DNA of 40,980 nucleotides from CAYTRP01 sp964625145. GTDB lineage: Bacteria > Sumerlaeota > Sumerlaeia > SLMS01 > JAHLLQ01. Position 1 is the stretch's first letter. Each line of letters starts with the position of its first letter. The stretch covers positions 1-40,980 of the forward strand of contig CAZVAQ010000009.1 in assembly GCA_964625145.1 (NCBI GenBank), given 5' to 3'. The notes under the pieces are model-generated. The model was not told the DNA's origin. It saw nothing but the letters and a program-made list of their open reading frames with translations, and ran no database searches. Positions 8,854 through 17,321 of the stretch are shown here, piece after piece. A program made the translations under genes and the position numbers.

Positions 8854-9549
8854 TCAGGGATTGGCTGCGAAGTTGGTGATATCATCCCCAAACCCCAGCG
8901 TGCCGGGGGTACCCGCGTCGCCTGGTTGCCGGTCCGGGCCGAAGGAGATGATCTGGAAGCTGCTCGGATTGAAGAACTGACCCGCGTAGGGGTACCCGGC
9001 AGGCTGGCGGACTGCCAGATCAACAGGCGGATCCGTATACTCCACATTTCGGACGTAGTAATAGGGCGATTGGAACGGATCCATGAAGCTAAACAGGGCG
9101 GGGTTGATTCCGGCATTGAGGGGATCGCCCGCAAGAGTGCCATCCGGCCGGCCCAAACGGTTGATGTCCCAATCCAGATAGGGGCCCTGCCAGGTCGGCG
9201 CCAAGGGAGCGAGCGGATCCAATGTGTAGGAGGTCTGCAGGGTCACTTGCAGGAAACCCGAACCCGCCGGGTTCGCTGGATCCTCAGGCACCAGAATCGC
9301 TCCTGGAGGGGGAGGAGTCACCATGCCAGTGAACGAGAGGGGGAACTGCCCGGTGTCGATCTGGTAGCGGTTGATCGCCACCTCCAGCGTCTTGATCTCG
9401 GCTTTTGTGGCCGAGATCTTCGCCCGACGCACCTGATTCGTGTAGGAGCCCGCCGCGATCGTCGCCAGCAGCGTGATGATCACAAGGACCACCAGCAGCT
9501 CGATGAGCGTGATGCCTCGCAGGTTGGCCCGTGGTGTGGTAGCTTTCAT
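8854..9549 (-). CDS. GspG-like pseudopilin, paralogue 1 (last gene of cluster)
   Basis: Type II secretion/type IV-like pseudopilin of 231 residues. A short basic leader ends in NLRG, followed by ITLIELLVVLVIITLLATIA: prepilin peptidase site, Glu at +5 and the hydrophobic assembly helix. The helix continues as KAEIKTLEVAINRYQIDTGQFP, a GspG hallmark. The head has TWQGPYLDW, a changed DPFQSPYYY where GspG normally has DPWGNPY, and a calcium-loop-like end ISFGPDRQPGD with GFGDDITNF. The ATG at 9549 is chosen over an upstream in-frame Met because GAGGGA precedes it and the leader has the normal length. At 231 residues it is longer than classical GspG (about 140), owing to insertions in the head. 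A terminator follows. Confidence 0.85.
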   Translation of the reverse strand: MKATTPRANLRGITLIELLVVLVIITLLATIAAGSYTNQVRRAKISATKAEIKTLEVAINRYQIDTGQFPLSFTGMVTPPPPGAILVPEDPANPAGSGFLQVTLQTSYTLDPLAPLAPTWQGPYLDWDINRLGRPDGTLAGDPLNAGINPALFSFMDPFQSPYYYVRNVEYTDPPVDLAVRQPAGYPYAGQFFNPSSFQIISFGPDRQPGDAGTPGTLGFGDDITNFAANP

Positions 9550-9660
9550 CGGTCCCTCGTGGAGATGTCCTCGGTTACCGTGCTCAAAACCCCGGTTGTC
9601 CGGCTTGGGCGAGGAACAGGCGCCGATGCGATGATGGGCGCCTGCCACTCAGGTCATGTG

Positions 9661-10476
9661 TCAGGGAGCCTGCGGCAGCGAGGTGCCGAAGGTGTAGTAG
9701 ATGTCGTCGATCGCGCGGGCCTGGTCCGACGAATCGGAGATGCCGTCGCCGCCGAAGGAGACCACCGCAAAGCGGTCAAAGCGGTCGCGGTAGGGGGGCG
9801 TCAGAGGGTCCCCACCGTCGGTGTACTCGGTCAGCAGCAGCGTGTCCACCTGCCAGTAGGCATCGGTGCCTGTGCCGTCGTTGTCCGTATCCCAATCCAA
9901 CAGATCGTCTTCAAACTCCACGCTGCCGGTGGGGCCGACAGGCGAATAGAAGCGATAGGGGCGTCCCCACGGATCGAGCACGATGTCGCGAGAGAGTTCC
10001 TGCTGCGTGACCGTGCCACTCTGGTCCACATCGCGGGTCACGCGCTGCGGGTTCAGGAACGGGCCGGCCCAGTTGTCGATCATGTTGCGAACGCGCGGAT
10101 CGGTCGGCGTGTCTTCCAGCAGAAGCTGGTTGGCGGCCAACTGAGAGGTCACCGGGATCGCAATATCGATCACGTACTTGTTGGTCAAATCCGGATCATT
10201 GTCGAAGTCATCGCGAACGGAAGTGTCATTCGGATCGTTGGGAACATTGTTGAGGATGTGGATCGGCACGTAGAAGCCATAGTTGGCGGCCACGGCCTGC
10301 TGGGCATCGGCGATCTGGCGCACCTCGAACTGGGCCACGGCCCGGCGCGAGCGCTCCGTCTGCGAAACGTAAACCGGCACGGCCAGCGTCGCCAGAAGCG
10401 ACACGATGGCCAGAACCACCAGGAGTTCCGTCAGAGTTACGGCTCGACGGCTGTTGCGAGTGCGAAGAGGTGTCAT
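9661..10476 (-). CDS. GspG-like pseudopilin, paralogue 2, with EF-hand loop
   Basis: 271 residues. The leader ends in NSRRA and the mature protein begins VTLTELLVVLAIVSLLATLA, with Glu at +5; the -1 residue is Ala instead of the usual Gly. The head contains NWAGPFLNP, LDPWGRPYRFYSPVG and the terminal VSFGGDGISD...IDDIYYTF, the GspG-type head with its calcium-loop region. Between GPF and DPWG is an inserted EF-hand loop, DVDQSGTVTQQE (residues 149-160), with all canonical ligand positions; a second Asp-rich stretch DWDTDNDG lies at 194-201. The ATG at 10476 follows GGAGG about 13 bases upstream and gives a 12-residue leader. It is the fourth GspG-like gene in transcription order; a gap of 107 bp separates it from the previous one. 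Confidence 0.85.
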   Translation of the reverse strand: MTPLRTRNSRRAVTLTELLVVLAIVSLLATLAVPVYVSQTERSRRAVAQFEVRQIADAQQAVAANYGFYVPIHILNNVPNDPNDTSVRDDFDNDPDLTNKYVIDIAIPVTSQLAANQLLLEDTPTDPRVRNMIDNWAGPFLNPQRVTRDVDQSGTVTQQELSRDIVLDPWGRPYRFYSPVGPTGSVEFEDDLLDWDTDNDGTGTDAYWQVDTLLLTEYTDGGDPLTPPYRDRFDRFAVVSFGGDGISDSSDQARAIDDIYYTFGTSLPQAP

Positions 10477-10583
10477 GATCTTTTCTTTCCTCCGAATATC
10501 GCCGGGCCGGGTGTCTTTATCGGCTCCGAGCAAAGTCTGGGTTTCAAACTCCAGCGGTGTCAACTCGCCTTGCAAACTTACTG

Positions 10584-11477
10584 CTACGGTGAAACGCTAC
10601 TGGCCCCCCGGCCGAACACATACATGATGTCATCACCCGTCCCGAACTGGGTCCCGGGGCCACTCCCCGGCACGCCGTTTGGCCCCATGCTGATGATGGC
10701 AAACCGGTCCGTCACCTCGTCCAGGTTCGCATAGACGCTCGAGTTGCTCGAATTCAGCGGGAACGAGAAGGTCGTCACCGGTCCGGCCACCGTGATCGCC
10801 GCCGAGAAGTCCGGGTCCACATCCGGGATCACCCCCAGCGGCGTGAACAGCAGGTAATTGTTCCCCCACGGGTCCGTCGGCACGCCATCCGGTCCGGGCT
10901 CGCCCCCGGGAGGGGACACGATCCCGGCATCGTAGAAGTCTTCGTCCACCTGCCAGTTGATGTACGGCCCATTCCAAGTCAGTGAATCTTCCTGGTTCGC
11001 AATCCGGGCCATGATCGAGGCCGTCTCCGTCGGGGTCGTCAGCGCCCCGTTGCGGAACGGATTCAGCGGGTTCACCCTCTCGACGTTCGCATAGATGAAC
11101 AGGCGGTCGAAGGAGGGGTAGTACGAGGGAATCAGAGCCGTCGGAGGCAGGTAATCCAGAATCCCGTCCACCGTATCATTGGCCGGGTTGGCGCGATTGA
11201 AGCCGGTCCCGTCCCCGCCTGCCGTGTCGTTCAGCATGAACAAGCGCACATAGTATCCCAAGTCCGACTCCACGCGCATCTGCGCCTCGCCAAGTGCCTG
11301 GGCTTCGCGCCGTGCCTTGCTGATGCGCGCCGTCTCGACGCGTGAGGCAATGATCGGAATCGCGATCAGCGCCAGCACCGTCAGGATCACGACCACCACC
11401 AGCATCTCGATGATTGTGAAGCCGCGCCGTACCATCCGGCCCTGCCTGGGGGTGCCACTGGAGGGTGTCTTGCCCAT
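10584..11477 (-). CDS. GspG-like pseudopilin, paralogue 3
   Basis: About 297 residues. The basic leader ends MVRRG, followed by FTIIEMLVVVVILTVLALIAIP with Glu at +5. The helix continues KARREAQALGEAQMRVESDLGYY. The head carries TWNGPYINWQ, TDPWGNNYLLFTPLG and the C-terminal ISMGPNGVPGSG...FGTGDDIMYVF, all GspG landmarks, but with a long insertion between helix and head. The start at 11477 is chosen because AAGGA lies nine bases upstream; an in-frame ATG at 11504 is possible but has a poorer ribosome site. It is probably exported by the Sec/SRP route, cleaved by prepilin peptidase and assembled into the pseudopilus. Confidence 0.84.
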   Translation of the reverse strand: MGKTPSSGTPRQGRMVRRGFTIIEMLVVVVILTVLALIAIPIIASRVETARISKARREAQALGEAQMRVESDLGYYVRLFMLNDTAGGDGTGFNRANPANDTVDGILDYLPPTALIPSYYPSFDRLFIYANVERVNPLNPFRNGALTTPTETASIMARIANQEDSLTWNGPYINWQVDEDFYDAGIVSPPGGEPGPDGVPTDPWGNNYLLFTPLGVIPDVDPDFSAAITVAGPVTTFSFPLNSSNSSVYANLDEVTDRFAIISMGPNGVPGSGPGTQFGTGDDIMYVFGRGASSVSP

Positions 11478-11527
11478 CGGGAAAAATCCTTGGAAAGTCG
11501 TCATGGCCTTGCTCGCGTTGTCCTCTG

Positions 11528-12328
11528 TCAGAACCGGAACTCCAGGTCGTCACCCGTGCCGATGAAGCCGCCCTCGCGCTGCATGTTCACCGCCGTCAAC
11601 GCCGCCCCGTCGCCGGGCAGGCCATCAGGCCCCATCGAATAGAGCACTGACGTGGCATACGGAAAGTTGTCACCGGGGCTCGGAGGGTTGGTAAGGGTCA
11701 CCGGAGAATCCAGATCCCGCTGGCCGCGTCCGTAGAAGAAATAGGGGTTACCCCAAGGATCGGTCGGGTAGCGGTCCGCGTCGCGTCCCGGGACGCCGGA
11801 GGTATACGTGTCTTCCAAGGTGCCGCCAAAACCCGTAAAGTCCGTCACGAGGATCGGCCCCTGACTGAGCGAGTCGTTCGAGATGAAGAGCGGGCTGATG
11901 CGGTTATCAACGGTCGCGTCCTGCGTCAGGTACGTGAACCGGCGGAATGATGTGTACGGTCCCTTCCACAGGCTCGCCACGCGCTGGCGGGAGGTTGGAA
12001 CCAGCGCCGTCTCGAGCGCATAATTCCACTGCGCGATGGGCGCCTGAAGGGAGGGATTACTGTCGGTCGTGACTACGGCTGCATGATTGTCCAGGTCCTG
12101 CAGCCTCGGCTGGATGTTCGCATCCGCCTCCGCCATCAGGATCGCCTTCGACAGCGTGTCCATCTCGGCGTATGCCGCCCCAAGCTTGCTCTCGTCCAGC
12201 CGCGAGCGGAACGCCGGCAGAATGATCAGCGCGATGATCGCGATGACCGTGGCCACCATGGTCATTTCCACCGCCGTGAAGCCGCGGCGCGCGGAGTGGC
12301 TGAATCGTGTGGTGATCAGAAGCGTCAC
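11528..12328 (-). CDS. GspG-like pseudopilin, paralogue 4
   Basis: About 266 residues. The leader ends SARRG, followed by FTAVEMTMVATVIAIIALII with Glu at +5. The head has LWKGPYTSF, TDPWGNPYFFYGRG (closest to the classical GspG motif in this cluster) and LYSMGPDGLPGDG...GTGDDLEFRF. The GTG at 12328 is preferred over the in-frame ATG at 12352 because AAGGGAG sits seven bases upstream of the GTG while the ATG has no ribosome site. It starts 30 bp after the preceding gene. The complete GPY, DPWGNPY and DD signatures suggest this could be the functional major pseudopilin, but that is inference. Confidence 0.85.
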   Translation of the reverse strand: MTLLITTRFSHSARRGFTAVEMTMVATVIAIIALIILPAFRSRLDESKLGAAYAEMDTLSKAILMAEADANIQPRLQDLDNHAAVVTTDSNPSLQAPIAQWNYALETALVPTSRQRVASLWKGPYTSFRRFTYLTQDATVDNRISPLFISNDSLSQGPILVTDFTGFGGTLEDTYTSGVPGRDADRYPTDPWGNPYFFYGRGQRDLDSPVTLTNPPSPGDNFPYATSVLYSMGPDGLPGDGAALTAVNMQREGGFIGTGDDLEFRF

Positions 12329-12358
12329 GCGACGTCTCCCTTTTCGGAACATAAAGAC

Positions 12359-13264
12359 TCAGAACGTGTAGACTATGTCATCCGAACCCGGATCCGTAAT
12401 GCCAACCGGATCGCCGCCATCAATATCTTCCGTGGCGAGGTTGCCAACCCCGGCCCCCGGCGTGTTCTGCGTATCCCGCTCGCTCCAGGCGGCGGCACGA
12501 TCATTGGTAAACCGATTCGTCGTATAAATGAGGTTGGTACTTGTGTTGTCAGGATTACCCTGGTACAATCGCAGGTTCTCGGGTCCGGTGCCCAAAACTC
12601 CGTCGCCGATGTAAAGGCTACCGCCTCCCGGCACCCGGTTGCGGCCATAGCTGACCACCGCCGTCACGTAGTTGCCGGAATTGAACGGATCGAGCAGGTT
12701 GAAGGAAACCGCGCCCGAGTCGCGATCAATATTTAGGTCGTAAACCATCCAAGGGTTGCCATAGGCGTCCACGGGCCAATCGTACACCCCAATCGAGGAA
12801 CCGAGAACTTGAAGGTCCATGCGCTTGCTGCCACCCCGTCCTTGGGAAACACCTGAACGGGACTGGGAAGCCGAGAAATACCCGCCGGGGTTCCATTCCC
12901 GCCGGATGGCCTGTACACGACCAGTCGTCGGCAGCAGGTAAATGTGCATGAAGTCCAGAATCGCTTCTCCGTTATTGGGGACCCCTTCCTGCTGAGCCGT
13001 AATGAACAGGTTGTTCAGTCCCTTATCCAAAAACGCCAGCGCAGGGAAGAAGTTCACGTCGGCGTAGGCTATGTCCAGAGCCGTGGCCACCTGCCGCGCC
13101 TCGCCGATCATCGCCTTGCGCTGGTTGTCCAGATACGCCTGCTGCGCGCCAAAGATCGCCAAGCCGGCAAACAGCGCAATCAGGGCGCCGACGATCAAAA
13201 GCTCGATCAGCGTGAACCCGCGCACCGCCTGGCCGCGTCTGGAGGAGAACCGTCTCGTCACCAT
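12359..13264 (-). CDS. GspG-like pseudopilin, paralogue 5 (most divergent)
   Basis: About 301 residues. The leader ends QAVRG, followed by FTLIELLIVGALIALFAGLA with Glu at +5. The head is diverged: it lacks the W-x-GPY motif, and the DPWGNPY site reads VDAYGNPWMVYD. A calcium-loop-like VSYGRNRVPGGG follows, and the protein ends GSDDIVYTF, as in the other paralogues. The start at 13264 has AAGGA about ten bases upstream. An ATG at 13294 overlaps the gspK stop as ATGA and is a real alternative through translational coupling. It is the first of five GspG-like genes after GspK. Confidence 0.83.
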   Translation of the reverse strand: MVTRRFSSRRGQAVRGFTLIELLIVGALIALFAGLAIFGAQQAYLDNQRKAMIGEARQVATALDIAYADVNFFPALAFLDKGLNNLFITAQQEGVPNNGEAILDFMHIYLLPTTGRVQAIRREWNPGGYFSASQSRSGVSQGRGGSKRMDLQVLGSSIGVYDWPVDAYGNPWMVYDLNIDRDSGAVSFNLLDPFNSGNYVTAVVSYGRNRVPGGGSLYIGDGVLGTGPENLRLYQGNPDNTSTNLIYTTNRFTNDRAAAWSERDTQNTPGAGVGNLATEDIDGGDPVGITDPGSDDIVYTF

Positions 13265-13290
13265 GAAAGGGGCATCCTTGGGATCGGAAA

Positions 13291-15699
13291 TCATTGGGCG
13301 GCCGCCGTCGTTCTGGCTCGCTCGCCCACCCGGTTGGAAGTATTGGCCTTCGGGCGGACCGTGTCAACTTCACCCATCAACTCGCGCACCCGGCGCAGCG
13401 AAATTACCTCCGCCGTTCCCCGGTCTGTGGCCACCACGGCCTCCATCGGCACACCCGCCACCGCCTCGGGGCTGTCCGGGTTGCTGCCCGGGATCCGCGC
13501 CTGGCTGCGAAGCACAAACGAGCGGCTCGAGAACGTCACATGGGGGAGCAGCGCCCGCAGCCTGTCAATCCGGTCTTCCTCCGACAGGCTGTCGCCCCAC
13601 AGCGCGAGGTCAACCAGAACGTCGCTGGGGCCTTCCCACCGGGCNNNNNNNNNNNNNNNNNNNNNNNNNNNNNNNNNNNNNNNNNNNNNNNNNNNNNNNN
13701 NNNNNNNNNNNNNNNNNNNNNNNNNNNNNNNNNNNNNNNNNNNNCGGATCCCGGCGGGCCGTTCGCGGAACTCCACCGAGAACAAATCCATCACCCGCGC
13801 ATCGATCCGCGTCTTGCTTTCCGCCATTTCGCGCCGGGCCACCTCCGCGCTGCGAGGCGTCGCCACGGCCGGGAACGACCACATCTCCAGCTCTCTTGCC
13901 TCGTAATCCACAAAGCCCGCGAAGACATCCAGCAGATCCGTCACGCTCACAAACGGTCCGTCCACCGGATAGGAAGCCAGCCTCCGCGTCGCAGTCGAAT
14001 CCGAAAAGGAACCCGGAGCCTGGCCGAAAGGAGTCGGCCGCGCCCGCTTGGCATAACGCACCAACGGATTGTCGCGTTGGTAGGACGTCGTCCCATTCGT
14101 AGGTTCGCGCACCGGTTGATATACGAAGTGATCCACCAGCTCCTGCGCGCTGTTCTCCAGCCGCAGCTCGGCAAGGGGCGACCGGCGGTCGAGCTGCAGG
14201 TTGCGCCGCTCCAGAACGCGCCGGCTCGTGGTGTTGCCCACCACGCCGAACAGGTCGTACAAGCTCCCGGTTCCGCGCAGCTCCTGGTCCGCAAACGGAT
14301 CGTTGCGGTTGTCCGCATCACTGGTGACGATCAGGTAGCCCTTTGCGGCGATGCTTCCCGACAAGCTGATCGAGATTCCCGCGCCGCGGAGCTGCCAGCC
14401 GGTCACGTCAATGTCTTCGGTCCACGGGTTGTAGAGTTCGACAAACTGGCCGTCGTTGCCCTGCTCTTCGGGCGCCGGAGTCTGCGGGAAGACTTCCGTG
14501 ATGTACGGCGTTCGCTCCACGCCAATCACCGGCATGGAACCCTCTGTCCCCGGATAGATCGTCGGCGTGGAATCGAAATCCCGTGCGTCGACGATGTTCA
14601 CCGCAAACTGCTTCAGCAATCGGTCGTTCTTGCTTCCGCCGTACAGGTTCTTCAGCTCGGCGTAGATTTCCTCCACCGACGCGCGATTGATGTCCAGCAA
14701 CGCGCGCGGCTCCTCGTCATCCTTCGTCTTTGTGACTGCAGGCTGACGGTCCAGCGACGCACTGAAGGTCGTTAGGTGGGGGAGAGCTTGCTGCAGCGCT
14801 TGGACGGTGAGTCCCGTCGCCTTGATCTGCGGATGGCTCAGCAGGTCACCAACCGTCGTGAAGCGCACGTCATCGCCAAAGGCCGGACGGCGAATGTCGC
14901 CGACGAAATCCTCCGGCGAGTCAGCGCCACCGAGCAATTGCTCGCGTGTCTTCTGGCGGCTGCTGCGTTCATCCATCCGCTGGATGCGGTCGCTCTCGCG
15001 AGTGCGTTCGCGCAAAGTTTCGCGCGCCAGACGATTCGCCGCGTCACCGCGCGTGTCCAGGAAGCTCGAAGCTCCTGCGCGACCCGTCGTGAGGAGCTCC
15101 GCCGCGTCGCGGCCAACCCCCGCGTCATCGCGCTGCGAATTGCCCGGGGCTCCATCACGGCCCAGGCGCGTCTCCACGATCGCCCGTGCCACCCGCGCAC
15201 CGGAAAAGCCGCCACCGGTCCGCGTGGCCAACTGGTCAAAGAATTTCTCCAGCACTGCCTCGTCGGCGGTGTTGATATTGATGCGCCCTGCCGCGTCCGC
15301 GATCAGCAGACTGGCATGCGGCGTCAACGCGCGCCCGCTCAGGTACAGCGGCGTGTCGCTGCGAATGTCGGTCTTGCCATACGCAAGGGAATCCGTGTCC
15401 AGATCTTCGTCGACGCGGCTGCTGTGCGAACGTCCGTCCAGGTCCGGCGCACCCACCATCGGCGTTCCGATTCCGGAGATGACCATGTCCGTCGCCACGA
15501 AGTCGATGCCAGTCAGTGCAGAGATGCGGTTCTGTACCGCGATCCCCGCATTGCGCGCCGAGGAAGTTTCTTGGCGCGCCGTATACGTCAGCAGGATCGC
15601 CATCAACGTCAGGATGGCGAGGATCGCCAGGACCATCAGGATGGTCGATCCGCGCCGCCGCTGCGGTTGCCGCAGGTTGGTCAGGTTGGCGAAACTCAT
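13291..15699 (-). CDS. gspK: GspK-like minor pseudopilin with lamin-tail-like domain (interrupted by assembly gap)
   Basis: Largest minor pseudopilin, expected at the pseudopilus tip. The leader ends QRRRG; the mature protein begins STILMVLAILAILTLMA and lacks Glu at +5, the known GspK exception. About 105 residues later comes DAAGRININTADEAVLEKFF, the helix-hairpin-helix-like GspK block, and a second copy, LLDINRASVEEIYAEL, follows. Between is an Arg-rich low-complexity stretch. A lamin-tail-like beta domain is then visible (TPYITEVFP, QFVELYNPWTEDIDVTGWQL, KGYLIVTSDAD). The 100-N gap hits the C-terminal third. Start 15699 has AGGGAG six bases upstream; the ATG at 15741, overlapping the gspJ stop as ATGATGA, is the alternative. 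With the gap as drawn it has about 800 residues, far longer than the usual 300 or so. Confidence 0.85.
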   Translation of the reverse strand: MSFANLTNLRQPQRRRGSTILMVLAILAILTLMAILLTYTARQETSSARNAGIAVQNRISALTGIDFVATDMVISGIGTPMVGAPDLDGRSHSSRVDEDLDTDSLAYGKTDIRSDTPLYLSGRALTPHASLLIADAAGRININTADEAVLEKFFDQLATRTGGGFSGARVARAIVETRLGRDGAPGNSQRDDAGVGRDAAELLTTGRAGASSFLDTRGDAANRLARETLRERTRESDRIQRMDERSSRQKTREQLLGGADSPEDFVGDIRRPAFGDDVRFTTVGDLLSHPQIKATGLTVQALQQALPHLTTFSASLDRQPAVTKTKDDEEPRALLDINRASVEEIYAELKNLYGGSKNDRLLKQFAVNIVDARDFDSTPTIYPGTEGSMPVIGVERTPYITEVFPQTPAPEEQGNDGQFVELYNPWTEDIDVTGWQLRGAGISISLSGSIAAKGYLIVTSDADNRNDPFADQELRGTGSLYDLFGVVGNTTSRRVLERRNLQLDRRSPLAELRLENSAQELVDHFVYQPVREPTNGTTSYQRDNPLVRYAKRARPTPFGQAPGSFSDSTATRRLASYPVDGPFVSVTDLLDVFAGFVDYEARELEMWSFPAVATPRSAEVARREMAESKTRIDARVMDLFSVEFRERPAGIXXXXXXXXXXXXXXXXXXXXXXXXXXXXXXXXXXARWEGPSDVLVDLALWGDSLSEEDRIDRLRALLPHVTFSSRSFVLRSQARIPGSNPDSPEAVAGVPMEAVVATDRGTAEVISLRRVRELMGEVDTVRPKANTSNRVGERARTTAAAQ
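13645..13744. other. 100-base N run, assembly gap
   Basis: Exactly 100 undetermined bases inside the gspK gene, the usual placeholder for a gap of unknown size. The flanking reading frames match, but this may be chance because N translates openly in every frame. The true length and the missing residues are unknown. Confidence 0.97.
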
Positions 15700-15737
15700 G
15701 GCAGACTCCCTGACGGCCGGTCCTGTTGTCGACTTCA

Positions 15738-16790
15738 TCATGGGACGAACGGCCTCACAAAGAGATCATAGAACGCCGTGCGTGTCGTGACAGGTAAATC
15801 GACTACCGTCTGCACCATAGCAGTCCTCAAAGGCTCGGTGCGCGTGGACAGATCGCCCAGCTCCGACAGCGGCCGCGTCTCGGCGTTCACCGTCACGCGG
15901 ACGAAGATCGCCGCGGGAAACTCAAAAGGCGGCACGAAGGGCAGCGCCCCATAGGGCAGCCGGTTGCTCCCCGGAATGACCGACGCGTCCCACTCCTCCA
16001 CCCAATATGGCTGGTTATAGGGCGCCGGCCGCGGGTTGTCCAGATCCTCATTCGGATCCCACGCCAGCACGTCAAAGCTCACCACCTCGAAGGCCACCGG
16101 CACCACAGTCACCGTGCCGCCAGCTTCCGCAGCCGTATAGATCGCGTCCAGATCAGTTCCCGCAGAAGGATTCTCGATATCCTCCCGCACCAGCACATTC
16201 GTGCGTCCGTTGTAATCGCGAATGCGATAGCGAACCAGCTTGGCCGGCGTTCCCAGCGGAATCGAAGCCGGCAGACGGAACGTCAGCACGTCCTGGCTGA
16301 AGACAACATCCGCGTCGACGCGCAAGTCTCCTTGGTCGGCGACACCCACCAGCCCCGGCCGCTCGATGAAGCCGCTCCCCGGAAACTGCTGGTGCACGTC
16401 ATGATCCGCAACGATCCAATCGCCATCGTTGTCATACCCGTCCAGCACTTCCTCGTCGTCGACGCCGTCGCCGTCGAAATCAATCCGGTCGCCATAGAGC
16501 AGCGCGCTGGTGGTGATCGTGAACTGCTGTTCGGTCAATCCCGCATCGGCCAACACCTCGGCCGCCGTGCGGCCGATTTCCTCGATGGCCGCCCGCGCCC
16601 GGTTGTGCGCACGGGAATAAGCCCGTGCGTCATCGCTGGCGCGTGAAATCTGGATGTAGGCAAGGAACGCGCTGGACAACACTGCCAGCGATATCGTCAC
16701 GGCGAGCAACACCTCGACAAGCGACAACGCCCGCCGCCGCACGGCCGCCGAGCGCAGGTCCGACAAGTCGATGTAGTGATGACGCATCAT
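15738..16790 (-). CDS. gspJ: GspJ-like minor pseudopilin
   Basis: 350 residues. The leader ends AVRRRA, then LSLVEVLLAVTISLAVLSSAFLA with Glu at +5; the -1 residue is Ala rather than Gly. The helix continues RASDDARAYSRAHNRARAAI. The head is mainly beta and includes an Asp-rich loop, DFDGDGVDDEEV (104-115), plus DGYDNDGDW (117-125), reminiscent of EF-hand or thrombospondin-type calcium loops. Its assignment as GspJ rests on size, on position between GspI and GspK, and on the helix; the head has no diagnostic motif. The two tandem ATG codons at 16790 have only a weak GGCGGA-like ribosome site. It starts 42 bp after gspI, and its stop overlaps a possible gspK start. Confidence 0.75.
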   Translation of the reverse strand: MMRHHYIDLSDLRSAAVRRRALSLVEVLLAVTISLAVLSSAFLAYIQISRASDDARAYSRAHNRARAAIEEIGRTAAEVLADAGLTEQQFTITTSALLYGDRIDFDGDGVDDEEVLDGYDNDGDWIVADHDVHQQFPGSGFIERPGLVGVADQGDLRVDADVVFSQDVLTFRLPASIPLGTPAKLVRYRIRDYNGRTNVLVREDIENPSAGTDLDAIYTAAEAGGTVTVVPVAFEVVSFDVLAWDPNEDLDNPRPAPYNQPYWVEEWDASVIPGSNRLPYGALPFVPPFEFPAAIFVRVTVNAETRPLSELGDLSTRTEPLRTAMVQTVVDLPVTTRTAFYDLFVRPFVP

Positions 16791-16832
16791 GGTCGCGATG
16801 TCCGCCCTTCCTGACGTGCGGAGTCCCTGGTC

Positions 16833-17321
16833 CTAGATATCGAAGCGCAGCTCGTAAAGTGCCGGCCCAATCAACTCGTCTCCCGGCTCATAGTCCGGAT
16901 CCGTCAGATCCGGAGTCGCATATCCGCGCTTGCGGATGATTACCCGCGCCACATTCGGGAACGTCCGCGGATCGGCCGGATCAAACTCCGGATACAGCAC
17001 CGATTGCCCGCTGTAGGAATACGTCAGGCGCGGCTGATGCGGGAATACGATGGGCTGCGTCGGCTCGGTCAAATCCTGAATATGCTGGATGATGTTCGCC
17101 AACTGGTCGCGATCGCGGCGCAACTCATCCACCTTCTGCTGGGCGAGGAACACCGCTTCGCCCTGCAGCGCCGCGTCGGCGCTCGCTCGCAGGCTCACCG
17201 GGAACAACTGCGTGATCGCCACCAATCCCGCCAACAGGATCGCCAGCGCCACCAACACCTCGATCAGCGTGAAGCCGCGCCGGGTGCCTCGCCTGGGGGA
17301 AATCGCAAGACCATGCCTCAT
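16833..17321 (-). CDS. gspI: GspI/PilV-like minor pseudopilin
   Basis: 162 residues. The leader ends GTRRG, then FTLIEVLVALAILLAGLVAI with Glu at +5 and TQLFPVSLRASADAALQGEAVFLAQQKVDEL, the pattern of GspI/PilV minor pseudopilins. The rest is a small beta domain ending LYELRFDI. The only possible ATG overlaps the gspH stop as ATGA, and GAGGA lies ten bases upstream inside gspH, so translation is coupled. The protein should form part of the GspH-I-J-K tip complex that primes pseudopilus assembly. Confidence 0.83.
   Translation of the reverse strand: MRHGLAISPRRGTRRGFTLIEVLVALAILLAGLVAITQLFPVSLRASADAALQGEAVFLAQQKVDELRRDRDQLANIIQHIQDLTEPTQPIVFPHQPRLTYSYSGQSVLYPEFDPADPRTFPNVARVIIRKRGYATPDLTDPDYEPGDELIGPALYELRFDI

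Noticed and set aside
13071..15790. Long open frames on the plus strand antisense to the pseudopilin genes.
   Set aside because: They are Arg/Pro/Ser-rich mirror frames of GC-rich coding sequence with no motif or ribosome site; the minus-strand genes have prepilin signals and family blocks.
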